This document shows, piece after piece, positions 59,601 through 64,000 of a DNA stretch of 64,000 bases. Each line of letters opens with the position of its first letter. The stretch's first letter is position 1. The notes beneath the pieces are model-generated. The model saw only the letters and a list, made by a program, of their open reading frames with translations, did not search any database and was not told where the DNA came from. The stretch lies in the NCBI GenBank assembly GCA_015227615.1, contig JAALGZ010000017.1, forward strand, positions 310,001 to 374,000. Direction: 5' to 3'. Source of the stretch: Labyrinthula sp. Ha. Lineage: Eukaryota; Sar; Bigyra; Labyrinthulida; Labyrinthulaceae. The position numbers were made by a program, and so were the translations under genes.

Positions 59601-62600
59601 ATACAATTTTAATCAAGTTAGGTGCAAGTATAACCAGGTAACCGTCAGCAGGAGCTTCAGGGATGGATCCCACTAAGACTGGCCCATTTCCGTAAGTCGC
59701 TTTGCTCATTCCTAGAGGACCAAGTAAACATGACTCAATGAAGTATTTCTGACCTGTTACTAGACCCGAGATATCTACAATTTTAGCTGATTCCAACTCT
59801 CCAACAACGATACTAGCATGCCTCGAAGGTTCCGTTGGTGATTGAAGAAGAATCACACTTAACTTAGGTTTATTACCAGTTAGGAATGTCGAATGCGGAT
59901 ACAATAACGGAAACTCATCAACACATCCCATAAATGTAATATACCAATTATATCCATTAGCGTTGCTGGTGCGTGTTACAGAAACTTCGGAGATTGATGG
60001 CAGTACCTCTAATGTCATCCTCAAAGTATCTGCAGTTGAATTATGCGGTATTGGGGCACTTTTCAAGTACTCGTCTAGGCTATAATCAAAATATCCCAAC
60101 ATAAAAAATCCATTGATAGGAGTTTCTCCCTCAACTAGAGTTATAACAGAGATAGCTGCATTCAAACCAATCCATATAGGACCTTTCTTAGGAACTAGTT
60201 GCTCCACGTTTCCTAGATAGCCGTTGGCAAAAGTAATATCCCAAGAGAAGCCTGAAGTAAACTTAAAAACAGGGGCAGAATCTCCCAACGGCATAACTTC
60301 ACATGTTGTTGCGATGCTGCTATCATTAAAGAGGGCTAACGGAAGGTATGAAGCATTCAGTCTGTTGCTTTCATCTCCATAAACAAAAATTGCGAATGCC
60401 TGACCTAAAAAACTGATGCGATCTCCTTCGCCTAGTTGAGCAAAACAATTATTGGAACAAATTAATGCCTCTAAACTATGTGCGATAGTAGCAAAGCCTA
60501 GTATAGGTGTAGTTGATGCATGTCTGGTCACCTCTACACGACCGAGACTTGATAATAGTTGCAGCTCGGTTGCCATTTCCTCAGGTCCAACATTTGTGGG
60601 CATAAGTGAAGTTTCTTCACCCTTAAACGAGAGAGAGAAAAACCCTTGAATTGGACTATCGCAAATTGTACTAACCCTTTGCACTTCCAACCTACCTCTA
60701 CCAGAAACAGAGGTTGTAACTACCTGTATCAAGGGTTGGACTGCCTTAGGGTACACCTTTACAATAGCTTTTCCAGAAAATGCAGGTGGTGTGTGAATAG
60801 TCGCCTCTATTGAAGTAGAATTCTTTGCACTTCCATGAATCACTAGTGGTGCCGGCGTGACAGATGTCGCACTAAAATAAAAAAACGCTGTAGGCGGGGT
60901 CAGACCATATTTGGAAATGGAATGAACCCTTACTTTGTAGGCAGTGTCGGCATCAAGGTTCTCTATCCATACTATTTCCTTGTTTGTTCCACGAACGATT
61001 TCGGATACATCATACTTCAGATTAACTCCGCTCAGAGAAATGTTAACTACCCTCAAGGTTGCTATGTTCCCAGCTCCTAAAATACTGTCTCCGTAACCCA
61101 GGTGGGAAAACTCAATATGGAAGCAGATTGTAGACAATAGTTCAGTCCTCCGTTCTATCTTTGTAAGGTGCAGGGTTGATATGGTAGACAGTAGTTGCAG
61201 AGCGGCCTTAACAGCTTCGGAGGAAGAGTTTACATTAATTGGTTCGGTTGTTTCTCCTTCAAACTCTATTGAAAAGTAACCAGTAATATTTGAAATGGAA
61301 TGAAAGCTTAGCGCTTGCTTCTCATACGTGATTTCGCCTGGCCATATATCTGTCACACCTTTCTGAACTTCCTCAACAACTATTTCAGCATCACTCCCCA
61401 CCAGAAGCACAGTCTTGGCTCGAAGCGAACCCACATCCCCTCTGGCTCTCTTAAATGTTACGGTCCAGCTATATCCATTTCCAGCTCTTTCGCGATCAAC
61501 TTCTAAATAATCTAGAAAAAACCTTGAATCCGGGAAAAGGGTTTCGAGTTCACTTCTCATACCAAGTGAGGTCACATTATAAGGCATAAGGTTTGTCTCT
61601 AACCCCCCAAAACCTATACTAAATACTCCTCGCACAGCATCATCGGAAGTTTGTAAGGAAATTTTCTGTACTTCCTCTATCTCAATTTTTCTTGTAAATG
61701 AGTGTTCTACTCCAGTCACAGTTAGGCACTCTATTAAATATCCAATGACGGTGCCCAAGAGCGAACTAGGTTTTTCAAACTCAATCGAAACTTTATTAGC
61801 CATAGAGTATCTACCGATAAGCAGTCTTTGCGGAGCTAAAGCCGTTACATTTCTTTCAGGGAATATGAACTTTTGTTGCGAAAGTAACAAACTACCAAAG
61901 AGCATGGAACTCGTAAGAAGCCTCACTGTATATTCTTTCTTAGGCAAGAAAGCATAGCTCAAATCTTTGTAATCTAATGAAGCACCTTCCTCATGAATTA
62001 TCTTTGAAAAAGTTTTAAAGCTTCCTTCTTTAACAGTTGTCGTGGAACAGTTTACCGCAGAACCCTGACCAACCAAGAAAACTCCATCTCCGTAAGATTG
62101 TACGTATTTTTCAAAGAAGGTGAAGTCAAAGATATTTCTAAGAAAGTCTGTATACTGCTTTGAATGATATTCTACCTGGACTTCCTTATTGGGAACGACC
62201 TCTGCTAACCATATTCTCAGCTTGGATAAATCGTTCAAAGCAAGACAACTCGAACTGGTATTTAAAAACCCTAGTTTGAATCGAACAATTCCGCTTACCC
62301 CATGAGCTGTTTCCATAACTAACCTTTGAGTAATAGGGCTGGTTCCAACAGTGAAAACACTCTTCTTATTTGGGTATCGCCTTAGAGAAACTACAGCGCC
62401 TAAACCAGAAAAAGAAGTTAATGGGTAAATGAAGGGCTCTGGTTTTATTTGGCTTAACCTCCACCTCGACAGAACAAAATATATTTCATGTCCATTTGCC
62501 TTGTACTCGAAGATATTGCCACTGAAATACTCTTCCATAGGTTCAGTCAATGTAATCGTTTTCTTTGTGCAACCCTCTGAAGCAACAGTAAAACTTCTAC

Positions 62601-64000
62601 CGTTTAGGAAAAACTCATTGCTGAAATAAAAAAAATTGCACATGTAGCTGTCGCAAAGCATCTCCAAATTACCGGGGTAAATTTCACAACGTATGTTCTC
62701 CACAATACGTGCACTCCTCTTCCAACTAATGGCATTCGCAACAGTTACGAATGATTCTAGTCTCTGTTCCAACTCTTCAGTCGTTATGTTATGGTTAAAG
62801 GTCAACACCTCATCCGTTTTCAAATCTCTCAGAGACAAACTACCAGTTACAGGTCCGTATTTTGCATATGTGCGAAGTACAAAGAAATTTACATCTGTCT
62901 CAAAACTCTCCAGGTATTGACTGTTTTTATCAATAACATGAAAGTCACCCTCAATGTTATTAAAGGAACTAAGAAGTAATGCCTGTACACAGTAACCTGA
63001 AGTGTAGTTACGATTAATGCGTTCAACACCAAACTCTTCGGCAGTCAGGTCCAGCAATTCCGTAAATTTAAGCTTCAAGTAATGTAACTGCTCCAATAAG
63101 CGCACTGATATTTTCCTATCTTTATACCGTATGAGAAATTTATCCTTAAGATTCAAACAATCAACTTTGGATTGAAAAAGCAACAACTTCTTGTTCAGTT
63201 GGTATTTTGTACATACCCCAGAGAACTTACTATCAACAAACGAAGAGCAAGTTTGGAATGAAGAATATGGAACAATAAACCTTGAATCTAATGAGGAACT
63301 CCAGCCACTGGAACTTACCAGCGATATTGCCGTGTAATTCTTGTTTGAGCATGTCAAATCAGCCTTTTCTATTGCAACAAATGTTTCGTTCTTGTCATAG
63401 GTGTTGAATGATAAATTTAACTGATAAAAAGAAGCATTAGGGTGGAAGGCAGTTATACTAACCACTGAATGATGTATTGAATCAAATAAATCCTGAGCCT
63501 CTAGAGTAGTCGCTCCAATGCTAAGTGACGGTAGCTTCTGCAGCGCAAGAGAAAACTTGACTTTGCCTTGAATGCTATTTTCTGCAGGACAGAAAAAAGT
63601 AAATACCTTATAAGGGAAAGGTGTATGCCTTGGGAGCACCTCTAGCACTCCTTTCTCCAACAGTTGCGATATTTTAGATGAAATAATAATTTTCTTAGTA
63701 TCCGCGTCATTCCGCTCAACTTCAAACTTAATATCTTCTCCTAACGACATCTTCATACAAGAGGGGTTGCGCCCGTTTGGCCACAACACTGAAAGAGAGT
63801 CACTTGAATTCTGGGCAATAATCTTGCTAAGACCTAGGTCAGTTCGTGAGCGTGTTCGAAGACACAGAAAATTCTTGAAGGATTCAACAGGGGGTTTATT
63901 AATGTCTATTTGGTAGACATCGGTAAACGATTCATAAGATATTAACTTGGATGAATTTCCAGGATAAACATGAAATAAAGGAAATTGAATGCCTGCAGCC
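44611..64000 (-). CDS. giant FN3/beta-module adhesion-like protein, N-terminus beyond window
   Basis: The frame is open without interruption from 44611 to the right edge: 19.39 kb, at least 6,460 residues, no intron. The start is not in the window. Two module kinds alternate. (1) Fibronectin type III domains, mainly at 44.64-48.5 kb and 58.85-59.68 kb, with the typical GGxxIxxYxVEWD and YYVRVSAxNxxGxGP blocks. (2) More than 30 beta-rich modules of about 90-110 residues: G-x-F-x-L-x-F-x-G, then ALExLPxIGxVxVxR, then W-x-I-T-F, then G-D-x-P-x-L and an EV-x-x-G end. Many start after an 'EVQ' motif. Several FN3 domains are split by inserted modules. Numerous N-x-S/T sites and paired cysteines indicate an extracellular protein. 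No membrane segment is visible. Such proteins are known to me from stramenopile genomes as uncharacterised; adhesion, prey contact or matrix function is inference. Confidence 0.9.
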   Translation of the reverse strand, partial: AAGIQFPLFHVYPGNSSKLISYESFTDVYQIDINKPPVESFKNFLCLRTRSRTDLGLSKIIAQNSSDSLSVLWPNGRNPSCMKMSLGEDIKFEVERNDADTKKIIISSKISQLLEKGVLEVLPRHTPFPYKVFTFFCPAENSIQGKVKFSLALQKLPSLSIGATTLEAQDLFDSIHHSVVSITAFHPNASFYQLNLSFNTYDKNETFVAIEKADLTCSNKNYTAISLVSSSGWSSSLDSRFIVPYSSFQTCSSFVDSKFSGVCTKYQLNKKLLLFQSKVDCLNLKDKFLIRYKDRKISVRLLEQLHYLKLKFTELLDLTAEEFGVERINRNYTSGYCVQALLLSSFNNIEGDFHVIDKNSQYLESFETDVNFFVLRTYAKYGPVTGSLSLRDLKTDEVLTFNHNITTEELEQRLESFVTVANAISWKRSARIVENIRCEIYPGNLEMLCDSYMCNFFYFSNEFFLNGRSFTVASEGCTKKTITLTEPMEEYFSGNIFEYKANGHEIYFVLSRWRLSQIKPEPFIYPLTSFSGLGAVVSLRRYPNKKSVFTVGTSPITQRLVMETAHGVSGIVRFKLGFLNTSSSCLALNDLSKLRIWLAEVVPNKEVQVEYHSKQYTDFLRNIFDFTFFEKYVQSYGDGVFLVGQGSAVNCSTTTVKEGSFKTFSKIIHEEGASLDYKDLSYAFLPKKEYTVRLLTSSMLFGSLLLSQQKFIFPERNVTALAPQRLLIGRYSMANKVSIEFEKPSSLLGTVIGYLIECLTVTGVEHSFTRKIEIEEVQKISLQTSDDAVRGVFSIGFGGLETNLMPYNVTSLGMRSELETLFPDSRFFLDYLEVDRERAGNGYSWTVTFKRARGDVGSLRAKTVLLVGSDAEIVVEEVQKGVTDIWPGEITYEKQALSFHSISNITGYFSIEFEGETTEPINVNSSSEAVKAALQLLSTISTLHLTKIERRTELLSTICFHIEFSHLGYGDSILGAGNIATLRVVNISLSGVNLKYDVSEIVRGTNKEIVWIENLDADTAYKVRVHSISKYGLTPPTAFFYFSATSVTPAPLVIHGSAKNSTSIEATIHTPPAFSGKAIVKVYPKAVQPLIQVVTTSVSGRGRLEVQRVSTICDSPIQGFFSLSFKGEETSLMPTNVGPEEMATELQLLSSLGRVEVTRHASTTPILGFATIAHSLEALICSNNCFAQLGEGDRISFLGQAFAIFVYGDESNRLNASYLPLALFNDSSIATTCEVMPLGDSAPVFKFTSGFSWDITFANGYLGNVEQLVPKKGPIWIGLNAAISVITLVEGETPINGFFMLGYFDYSLDEYLKSAPIPHNSTADTLRMTLEVLPSISEVSVTRTSNANGYNWYITFMGCVDEFPLLYPHSTFLTGNKPKLSVILLQSPTEPSRHASIVVGELESAKIVDISGLVTGQKYFIESCLLGPLGMSKATYGNGPVLVGSIPEAPADGYLVILAPNLIKIVWAEPQNVFGAPIDMYIIEWDTEESFANILFSGYQHSFYPDSELGPFYYNLVVRTEEPYYFRIRAHNSFGFSPFLMVFPSPVQPRPSPPGPVENVALLVRSNAQVEISWQPPTVEGLEFGGDGGRDILQYLVEWDDDFDLPPPPKGVFVSAKTRNYVIGSRDVFSGKEDDYFSQREFYFRVSAFNELGWGAAAYADPSFVIPQVVPPSMPRNLSSFPLSKKSIRLSWNLPVYDGGETFSSVYIAWDLTNIFDSVYKLSIVQHNSTTVSSNCSYRLFLGRYETPDVNCSASPEQTNNVFSSTLQSLTASVELERIEQMENHLLLFFRVVRTTGSDLHVSLADDSVCYVTNIFSCHLEPIALGTSVLNIVKGVDFISSFSTASPEVQQILVTVAVKNEEQTVATSVVGRDEVQSITTQGNTVLGEIQEVCTDTQDIDEVQQVVVSALDIDEVQTITTSTEHIDEVQRVTLTATRETEIQALEITEPRKTQYLTFIGNSSIDVEDEVQELKIEDPMATQNLTLRTASELKMQSEVQVIYLYGVFPLDIGGTFRLFFNSSSLDSSTSFLSYFGVQSTGHIDITSNGVKNSNLSSFSQFSAYGVEVDDSYVLSSDSISWRITFSPYYGNVPLLQIEDSLVNSTGTAVVAVTEGNYGGYRLTYNGTTSGCVGWNATAVELSNEINRLSTDPVLVTKSMIDVNREILYQLFFQVGMLERPMLQITLDHTITGCNEFRCGSENLQCYSQEAAIDAANLVSSPLYLRFNSSNCILCYYKEVGYTHISGELTRLNLQNALNELPNVLSGDITVSFFPGNTVEGGSWLITFAGPSVRGSIPSLEISLDNASFFGLISSSTRGDAAVFSLSKKQDGVRPGASLMYGSYGPTRCFSWDELPVRDLDNPTGASLEEMLESLSGADVEVQQVSATLSTTKYRIYFAGTLSPETLTFGVDVQSCGLFTCLENGDCGSPNRVIESENRQGLIALSFDTTLCNLCAIKANLSTPLFNPFVPNTLSSEINLLSNVNNGVAVSEYFHQGAEGEGVLWVLNFTSLDVAGNIAKKALHVSYAGLEGDNPSVSTYPCSTQMEKKHCVDGNELDPIGTFELSIDDSLSSVPTLGSVEVTGSLEVQAPGSGISGTSVKEKLEFLSSIFAPVEIVKSSLDDGVGGSSWDITFRGNDGNVPELKCNIQQNLSLNNEIYGVSSGNGQRCTVSTLQEGSFISGSFVVSWNETNVSLAHNSSAIEVKDRFELLPGIGDLHVTRDRFLPDGDFQSWSGGYQWTIQFLTLGGDVPNSRPINSQRLVSQGSTFVNVSEVVKGNEVGGVFKLGFRAKSSVIQNETKFLLHNISATELKNELETIPDIDNVSVTISEKDQSLGVTFYITFTGQMVGGNVQQLYTPFTCAHQQLLILEADNEVISGSYRLSWNGSATSTCIPWHSSASFLESLLMDELELANVFIEREGLGDLSSGFGYSFNIRFLDDKGQPRQVEMALEAEICTPIVCSGDTICHVHFSTNEFGECNYLTGTGSYVSFLTITEGNELYGSFTLDLEGIHTAPLSFQSSVEEVESMLEAHPHIGNVVVQRYQNATKSAQVNSFCWEIKFINAETHDGIDHGNECWPSGFSKSWGINVGDVSLFSCRTSETLFTTNTEIGLAACDVQERRKGTIPLSGSFRLKLDSTMSDFMKEKLLSTSLFLKHNAPHSAAFAASTNRKGESVEEVLESMPNIGDIRVSRSDVDEFSTVSGSSGSYRWFITFLADVCSDNGQCLSPGDVPLFSSEYNRLTGENTSVVVEEVSKGNILRGHFTLLFESESTDLLSWNSSSANMRDALEKLSDIRHVKVVSNNIGVYGARTWHITFSDNPNQYPSGSGDMALLLGNDSLLTETGQNETKSLVVFEASKGTAGLSGYFDLALSEQEVEHKRLWFNESAWSFQSKLSSLRRNLYVVVSRTHYPSPKLAGWGNENVTSGIQRGGFLWAITFLRSPGMFAGSTWPPGSGNLSPLFVQNSFLQGNEVKVSVSTFKDGTEPLGGSFALEFAQTKTDFLSYDVTSTALEHQVNEMKEAGNVRVSRFLSLQHCLPGTVDLRHGNSYLVSSVSIRKLLAPGDVFRLACSNTECINSQLEATGDELIPSSDLIVTSGSSIVLSRYNLRPYIKTGDLVRIQGQVYEVDTGVAVHTITVFRSNDSIINCGFRLLYQLKRTDCIYTNVTQSQLEIYLQDILTPGSFQIYAVNERLTTNYTIHFIGNEYQSIIAPLKVDDLFLGCDATLQQRCDSSVKVTISILSEGNSYKEFGLRRDGVQVPFTGDTQHSVAAYIIPPHFTVFGSSLRRQRFVLSAAVRGETIDSVGFKFEFASALTRCIEMNASELSMKQSITEAFNFSFLVVTKSPIYYDYPDSGISLIVRYKAPLLTNNSSLKLKIGSPCTDLIPSNASFAENIEDDQDLGDSQLVLPEIQQVTIMNTGKKQAFFAAQSSEYSLLLNGAMTPCLEWNASNQTVYDEVSTSFPSLNVSNVYSQALHGGYEWIIVLRQPSKAWMKLSSNGNDRGCSFSNDSKFLSVMEGELKIRFDTSSCSHCVTQTVASGQVSLSKDLNPRVTLEQALWSFPNIGLYGVSVQYVQTTTTRFWTITFDATQVEGDMPLLELVVLSVSLDAAVEVTEIQQGNANILLLAKVLRSDGEVTGGGSERLIHRGGDRLKNKICKVSGHAWKTKYQSFIGPNKGFSAGTTFLQGENASFRIHTVVNGYLPTSAVVDGLSQDKTYFFQVAFASNTYIGQYSAGVVKDRPRTVPSQPSLVHLGAALPSFEIQTIVVGGKYVPEVQVVYTSVEIFHEVQQINLFLGRNTSEHSFDLGFYYSDGNGWVWLSSTQYFLEIRNNGNEYPPKCVVISLGNRKSSCIRFIENYSNSDLKKAILAIVEVGCDVLVFTASHVAIKRYRIILCPQSLPLVMHNDSVLPFCRNMSSSSEPCFDLRPSTQEDLLIHGNETVQELEMKIQRLPLMEDIFVRKSLQEIDSSLIIVLSLALQGFVGNLSPMTCRALFATDTCTTQTIINGSEVSGNFSLQVGGHTTNTLMSDVSALELEEELSRMNDDYVITVSRTAQGAGQYTWFLTFLAPAGDIPMITFSSSLRGPNALMKVAEVSKGNQVSGKFRLEFEGHVAQSCAYNVTALELQNLLNELPTVHGVSVTKYVDSMGLVSQWAVTFEYMPTNTEIPLIKIFNSLLSGQGAAIKVFRSARAHMGSSTSLVLSFDVSGVENYNLQTFRIEYDLDEDFESDSYGALDLQASDFLNEQVIRTSSYGEPEIVELYISSLSTYQLLTVDLTENISQGEFILSYGNRASKCLHFNSTAEEIKDSISMIMINLKGNSSIDNVSRIEGGDSINFNLKFKPGIPVFPLKVEDELAMSQCEKQFLCGESTCKNSIVSVSPQTAQGYIQLEFDSHSCDSCMFANRTEITPMFQPFDSQTLKTQLELLPNIGVQAIIVHEERFSLLSGHGFRFLVTFTGASVRGDIPDLRLLQHNYTGDALQVSLRVLSQGMLYSGHFTVGFAMESFHADADISAISMKTRLESLSALETVSVEKHPTVLSTGVTAVCIKGQSFITLPGEHNLSLTPGQEIILGRENYLVHLFTVSNNKIYLASLESVTTIKSFQGASGEYQVFLRYFGFEWRIKFLGVKSNIQSLEVVSSMLYPNSTKVEILRGQSFRLDEKDMDNYVGCFGCVYLSDLSAGLRHFVRVLSSNDLGFSLPEPSKTLSSIPKSIPSAPENCEMSVSSSSSLLIQFEPPSDSGGSPISHYKLEYDLSDMFSSGPGSNQPLGYQEVVQSKLSGVPPFFTFITGLNTSTRYFVRIAAFNDVRPQVTNPRQRAPYYGYNTRWCIPFPGSLLTRSQPPTAPFNVEVVPLSGKKLRLLIQAPARDGGSELLQYRIEWDVNENFDSRPGGWPLCSTVELINSTRLKKLTAVPEIYIYDIGAWSVIHTYVGQLCEPVIPGIRYFVRVSAYNGVIAHGSTDGYGPFLATKYPSFTLNYPGVPHKVKVHSPSEQSQPITEITVEWEPPVSDGGSKVQYYAVFSYQAAPIYEIQSVTISTTVVEPITGTFFLLFNGHSSIQLAADVSAADFRFALMAINSWNSIGHCIVERYNLSNRGYKWLVTFVDKMLNPGRLPMLQIHSSSLVSTGDISAYTQLHQAGVRTGGAFEVQRLEILTTQEGFIEGFFRVRFQSSEWSPRISHNASASELKDAFESLTTTGTIEVIETNVTDIYGKYSWLITFAYYPLLPNLDLEPIEVDTTDLYCLGENEGCGATSFVYDGDMKLTDSDAQPPSSVSSRLICPQCQPGETPHSFQFQVLSADTEYNSYIFTNLSTGEDYLFKVEAISSKGIGPFQSSMPNSLAPALQAPGPPKNVIAFNKADDATSIFVYYEAPDSDGGSPVVKYLIQYDTSAGFGSVASAGFAGSLEIRCPNFPVLYTVSLETRVQTPATKIIGGSFALKFLLGASSALTAHSIAFNASALFQEEHYNYDNVFCFNNVLCTEPNTRGSIESHVNFLLAQLGLSGGVLVSREDGQEPGEHIWRITFNDILHNLEIEVESNSLVTDAGSGENFALVLIQQISAASEYNSCTENQLIEGLEQGRSYFFRVFSYNSVGYSFGQYVQGSIRPAKAPDAPTDVKLEVLSGTTLRVFFSNGDDGGEIITKYRVEYDTSSLFNTENYSFLDLLYLDGGSPYTVTISNLVTGQFYYVRVSAFNAKGYGPTEISTPSREKPMQTPSAPVSVSLVVSSDTMLTVSFKPPSFNGGDQISYCTVEWDRVSTFNSLYDLPHRGYVELSVFVDLAYTITNLMEDVDYYTRVGCKNSVGYGPFANSFPLKRAPHYQLAGKPSNIHISAEPGAISVNWNGPRIPDHGISCYGGGANSTIADELCGPMMGQNHFYFGEADGGTPVTVYRVEWDTQQDFLSNNNLPHRGQFDVSADYSDSYSHTITSLTAGRAYYVRMSAVNSQGPGQFCAYAGNYCDGTLLRTYVL
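44640..48510 (-). repeat. C-terminal fibronectin type III cluster
   Basis: At least seven FN3 units precede the stop, recognisable by proline-rich starts (PSAPVSVSL, APDAPTDVK, PPTAPFNVEV), the Y/W-x-V/I-E-Y/W-D strand and the RVSAxN strand. Two are interrupted by beta-module insertions (about 45.81-46.31 kb and 46.61-47.43 kb). Confidence 0.85.
57995..58470 (-). repeat. EVQ tandem motif array
   Basis: Nine short units with E-V/I-Q at their centre follow each other (SPEVQQI, RDEVQSI, GEIQEV, DEVQQV, DEVQTI, DEVQRV, TEIQAL, DEVQEL, SEVQVI) without a complete beta-module between them. Elsewhere in the protein a single EVQ strand normally leads one module. Confidence 0.8.
58850..59680 (-). repeat. 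internal fibronectin type III cluster
   Basis: Two complete FN3 domains (IEWDTEESF and VEWDDDFDL units) are followed by the first half of a third (MPRNLSSFPL to AWDLTNIF). The second half of the third domain (YFFQVAFASNTYIGQ) appears only near 51.3-51.4 kb. Confidence 0.75.

Noticed and set aside
44934-62979. Many plus-strand open frames of 60-130 codons opposite the giant gene
   Set aside because: They are antisense shadows of a strongly constrained coding strand, with no domains of their own.
1-64000. tRNA, rRNA genes and CRISPR arrays
   Set aside because: No A-box/B-box pair that folds, no rRNA core sequence and no spaced identical repeats were seen by eye; a covariance search would be needed to exclude tRNAs.

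Overview
This is nuclear DNA of a microbial eukaryote. It is AT-rich, carries eukaryote-only genes (RPS15A/uS8, BUD23, NOL12/RRP17, AMMECR1, a B12D-family subunit, a G-alpha-like protein, an arginine-kinase-like phosphagen kinase) and has GT-AG introns. Three introns that I could prove by reading frame are only 27, 29 and 31 nt; a fourth (BUD23) is 69 nt. The giant protein at the right end has the FN3 plus 'EVQ' beta-module architecture that I associate with stramenopile/SAR protists. A heterotrophic stramenopile-like organism is my inference; the species is not determined. The standard genetic code fits all solid genes.

Layout. 0-3.4 kb: a secreted or membrane-anchored leucine-rich orphan on the minus strand, with poorly resolved exons upstream. 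6.7-9.2 kb: G-alpha-like protein and B12D protein on plus, NOL12 converging on minus. 13.9-14.2 kb: a possible Yippee/Mis18-like fragment. 15.3-18.9 kb: a tight housekeeping block, with BUD23 (minus) and RPS15A (plus) sharing a 203-bp divergent promoter with four CCAAT pentamers, then AMMECR1 (plus) behind three CRE-like sites, converging on the phosphagen kinase (minus). 24.6-25.7 kb: an EGF-like, seven-segment membrane protein (minus). 26.4-30.3 kb: a cluster of hairpins and a decayed, probably Ty3/gypsy-like relic. 33.8-43.8 kb: two Mutator-like (MULE) copies in inverted orientation on either side of a multipass membrane protein gene (37.8-38.9 kb). 44.6-64.0 kb: a single uninterrupted reading frame of 19.4 kb (at least 6,460 codons, open at the right edge) for a giant adhesion-like extracellular protein.

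Between these blocks lie several 2-6 kb AT-rich stretches full of stop codons, in which I see no gene. Because introns can be under 35 nt, short multi-exon genes there could escape a reading-frame search.

How the genes relate. BUD23, RPS15A and NOL12 belong to 40S/ribosome biogenesis. The G-alpha-like protein and the phosphagen kinase both begin with an N-myristoylation signal and should be membrane-associated. The two multipass proteins and the giant protein are cell-surface or secretory products. No operon logic applies.
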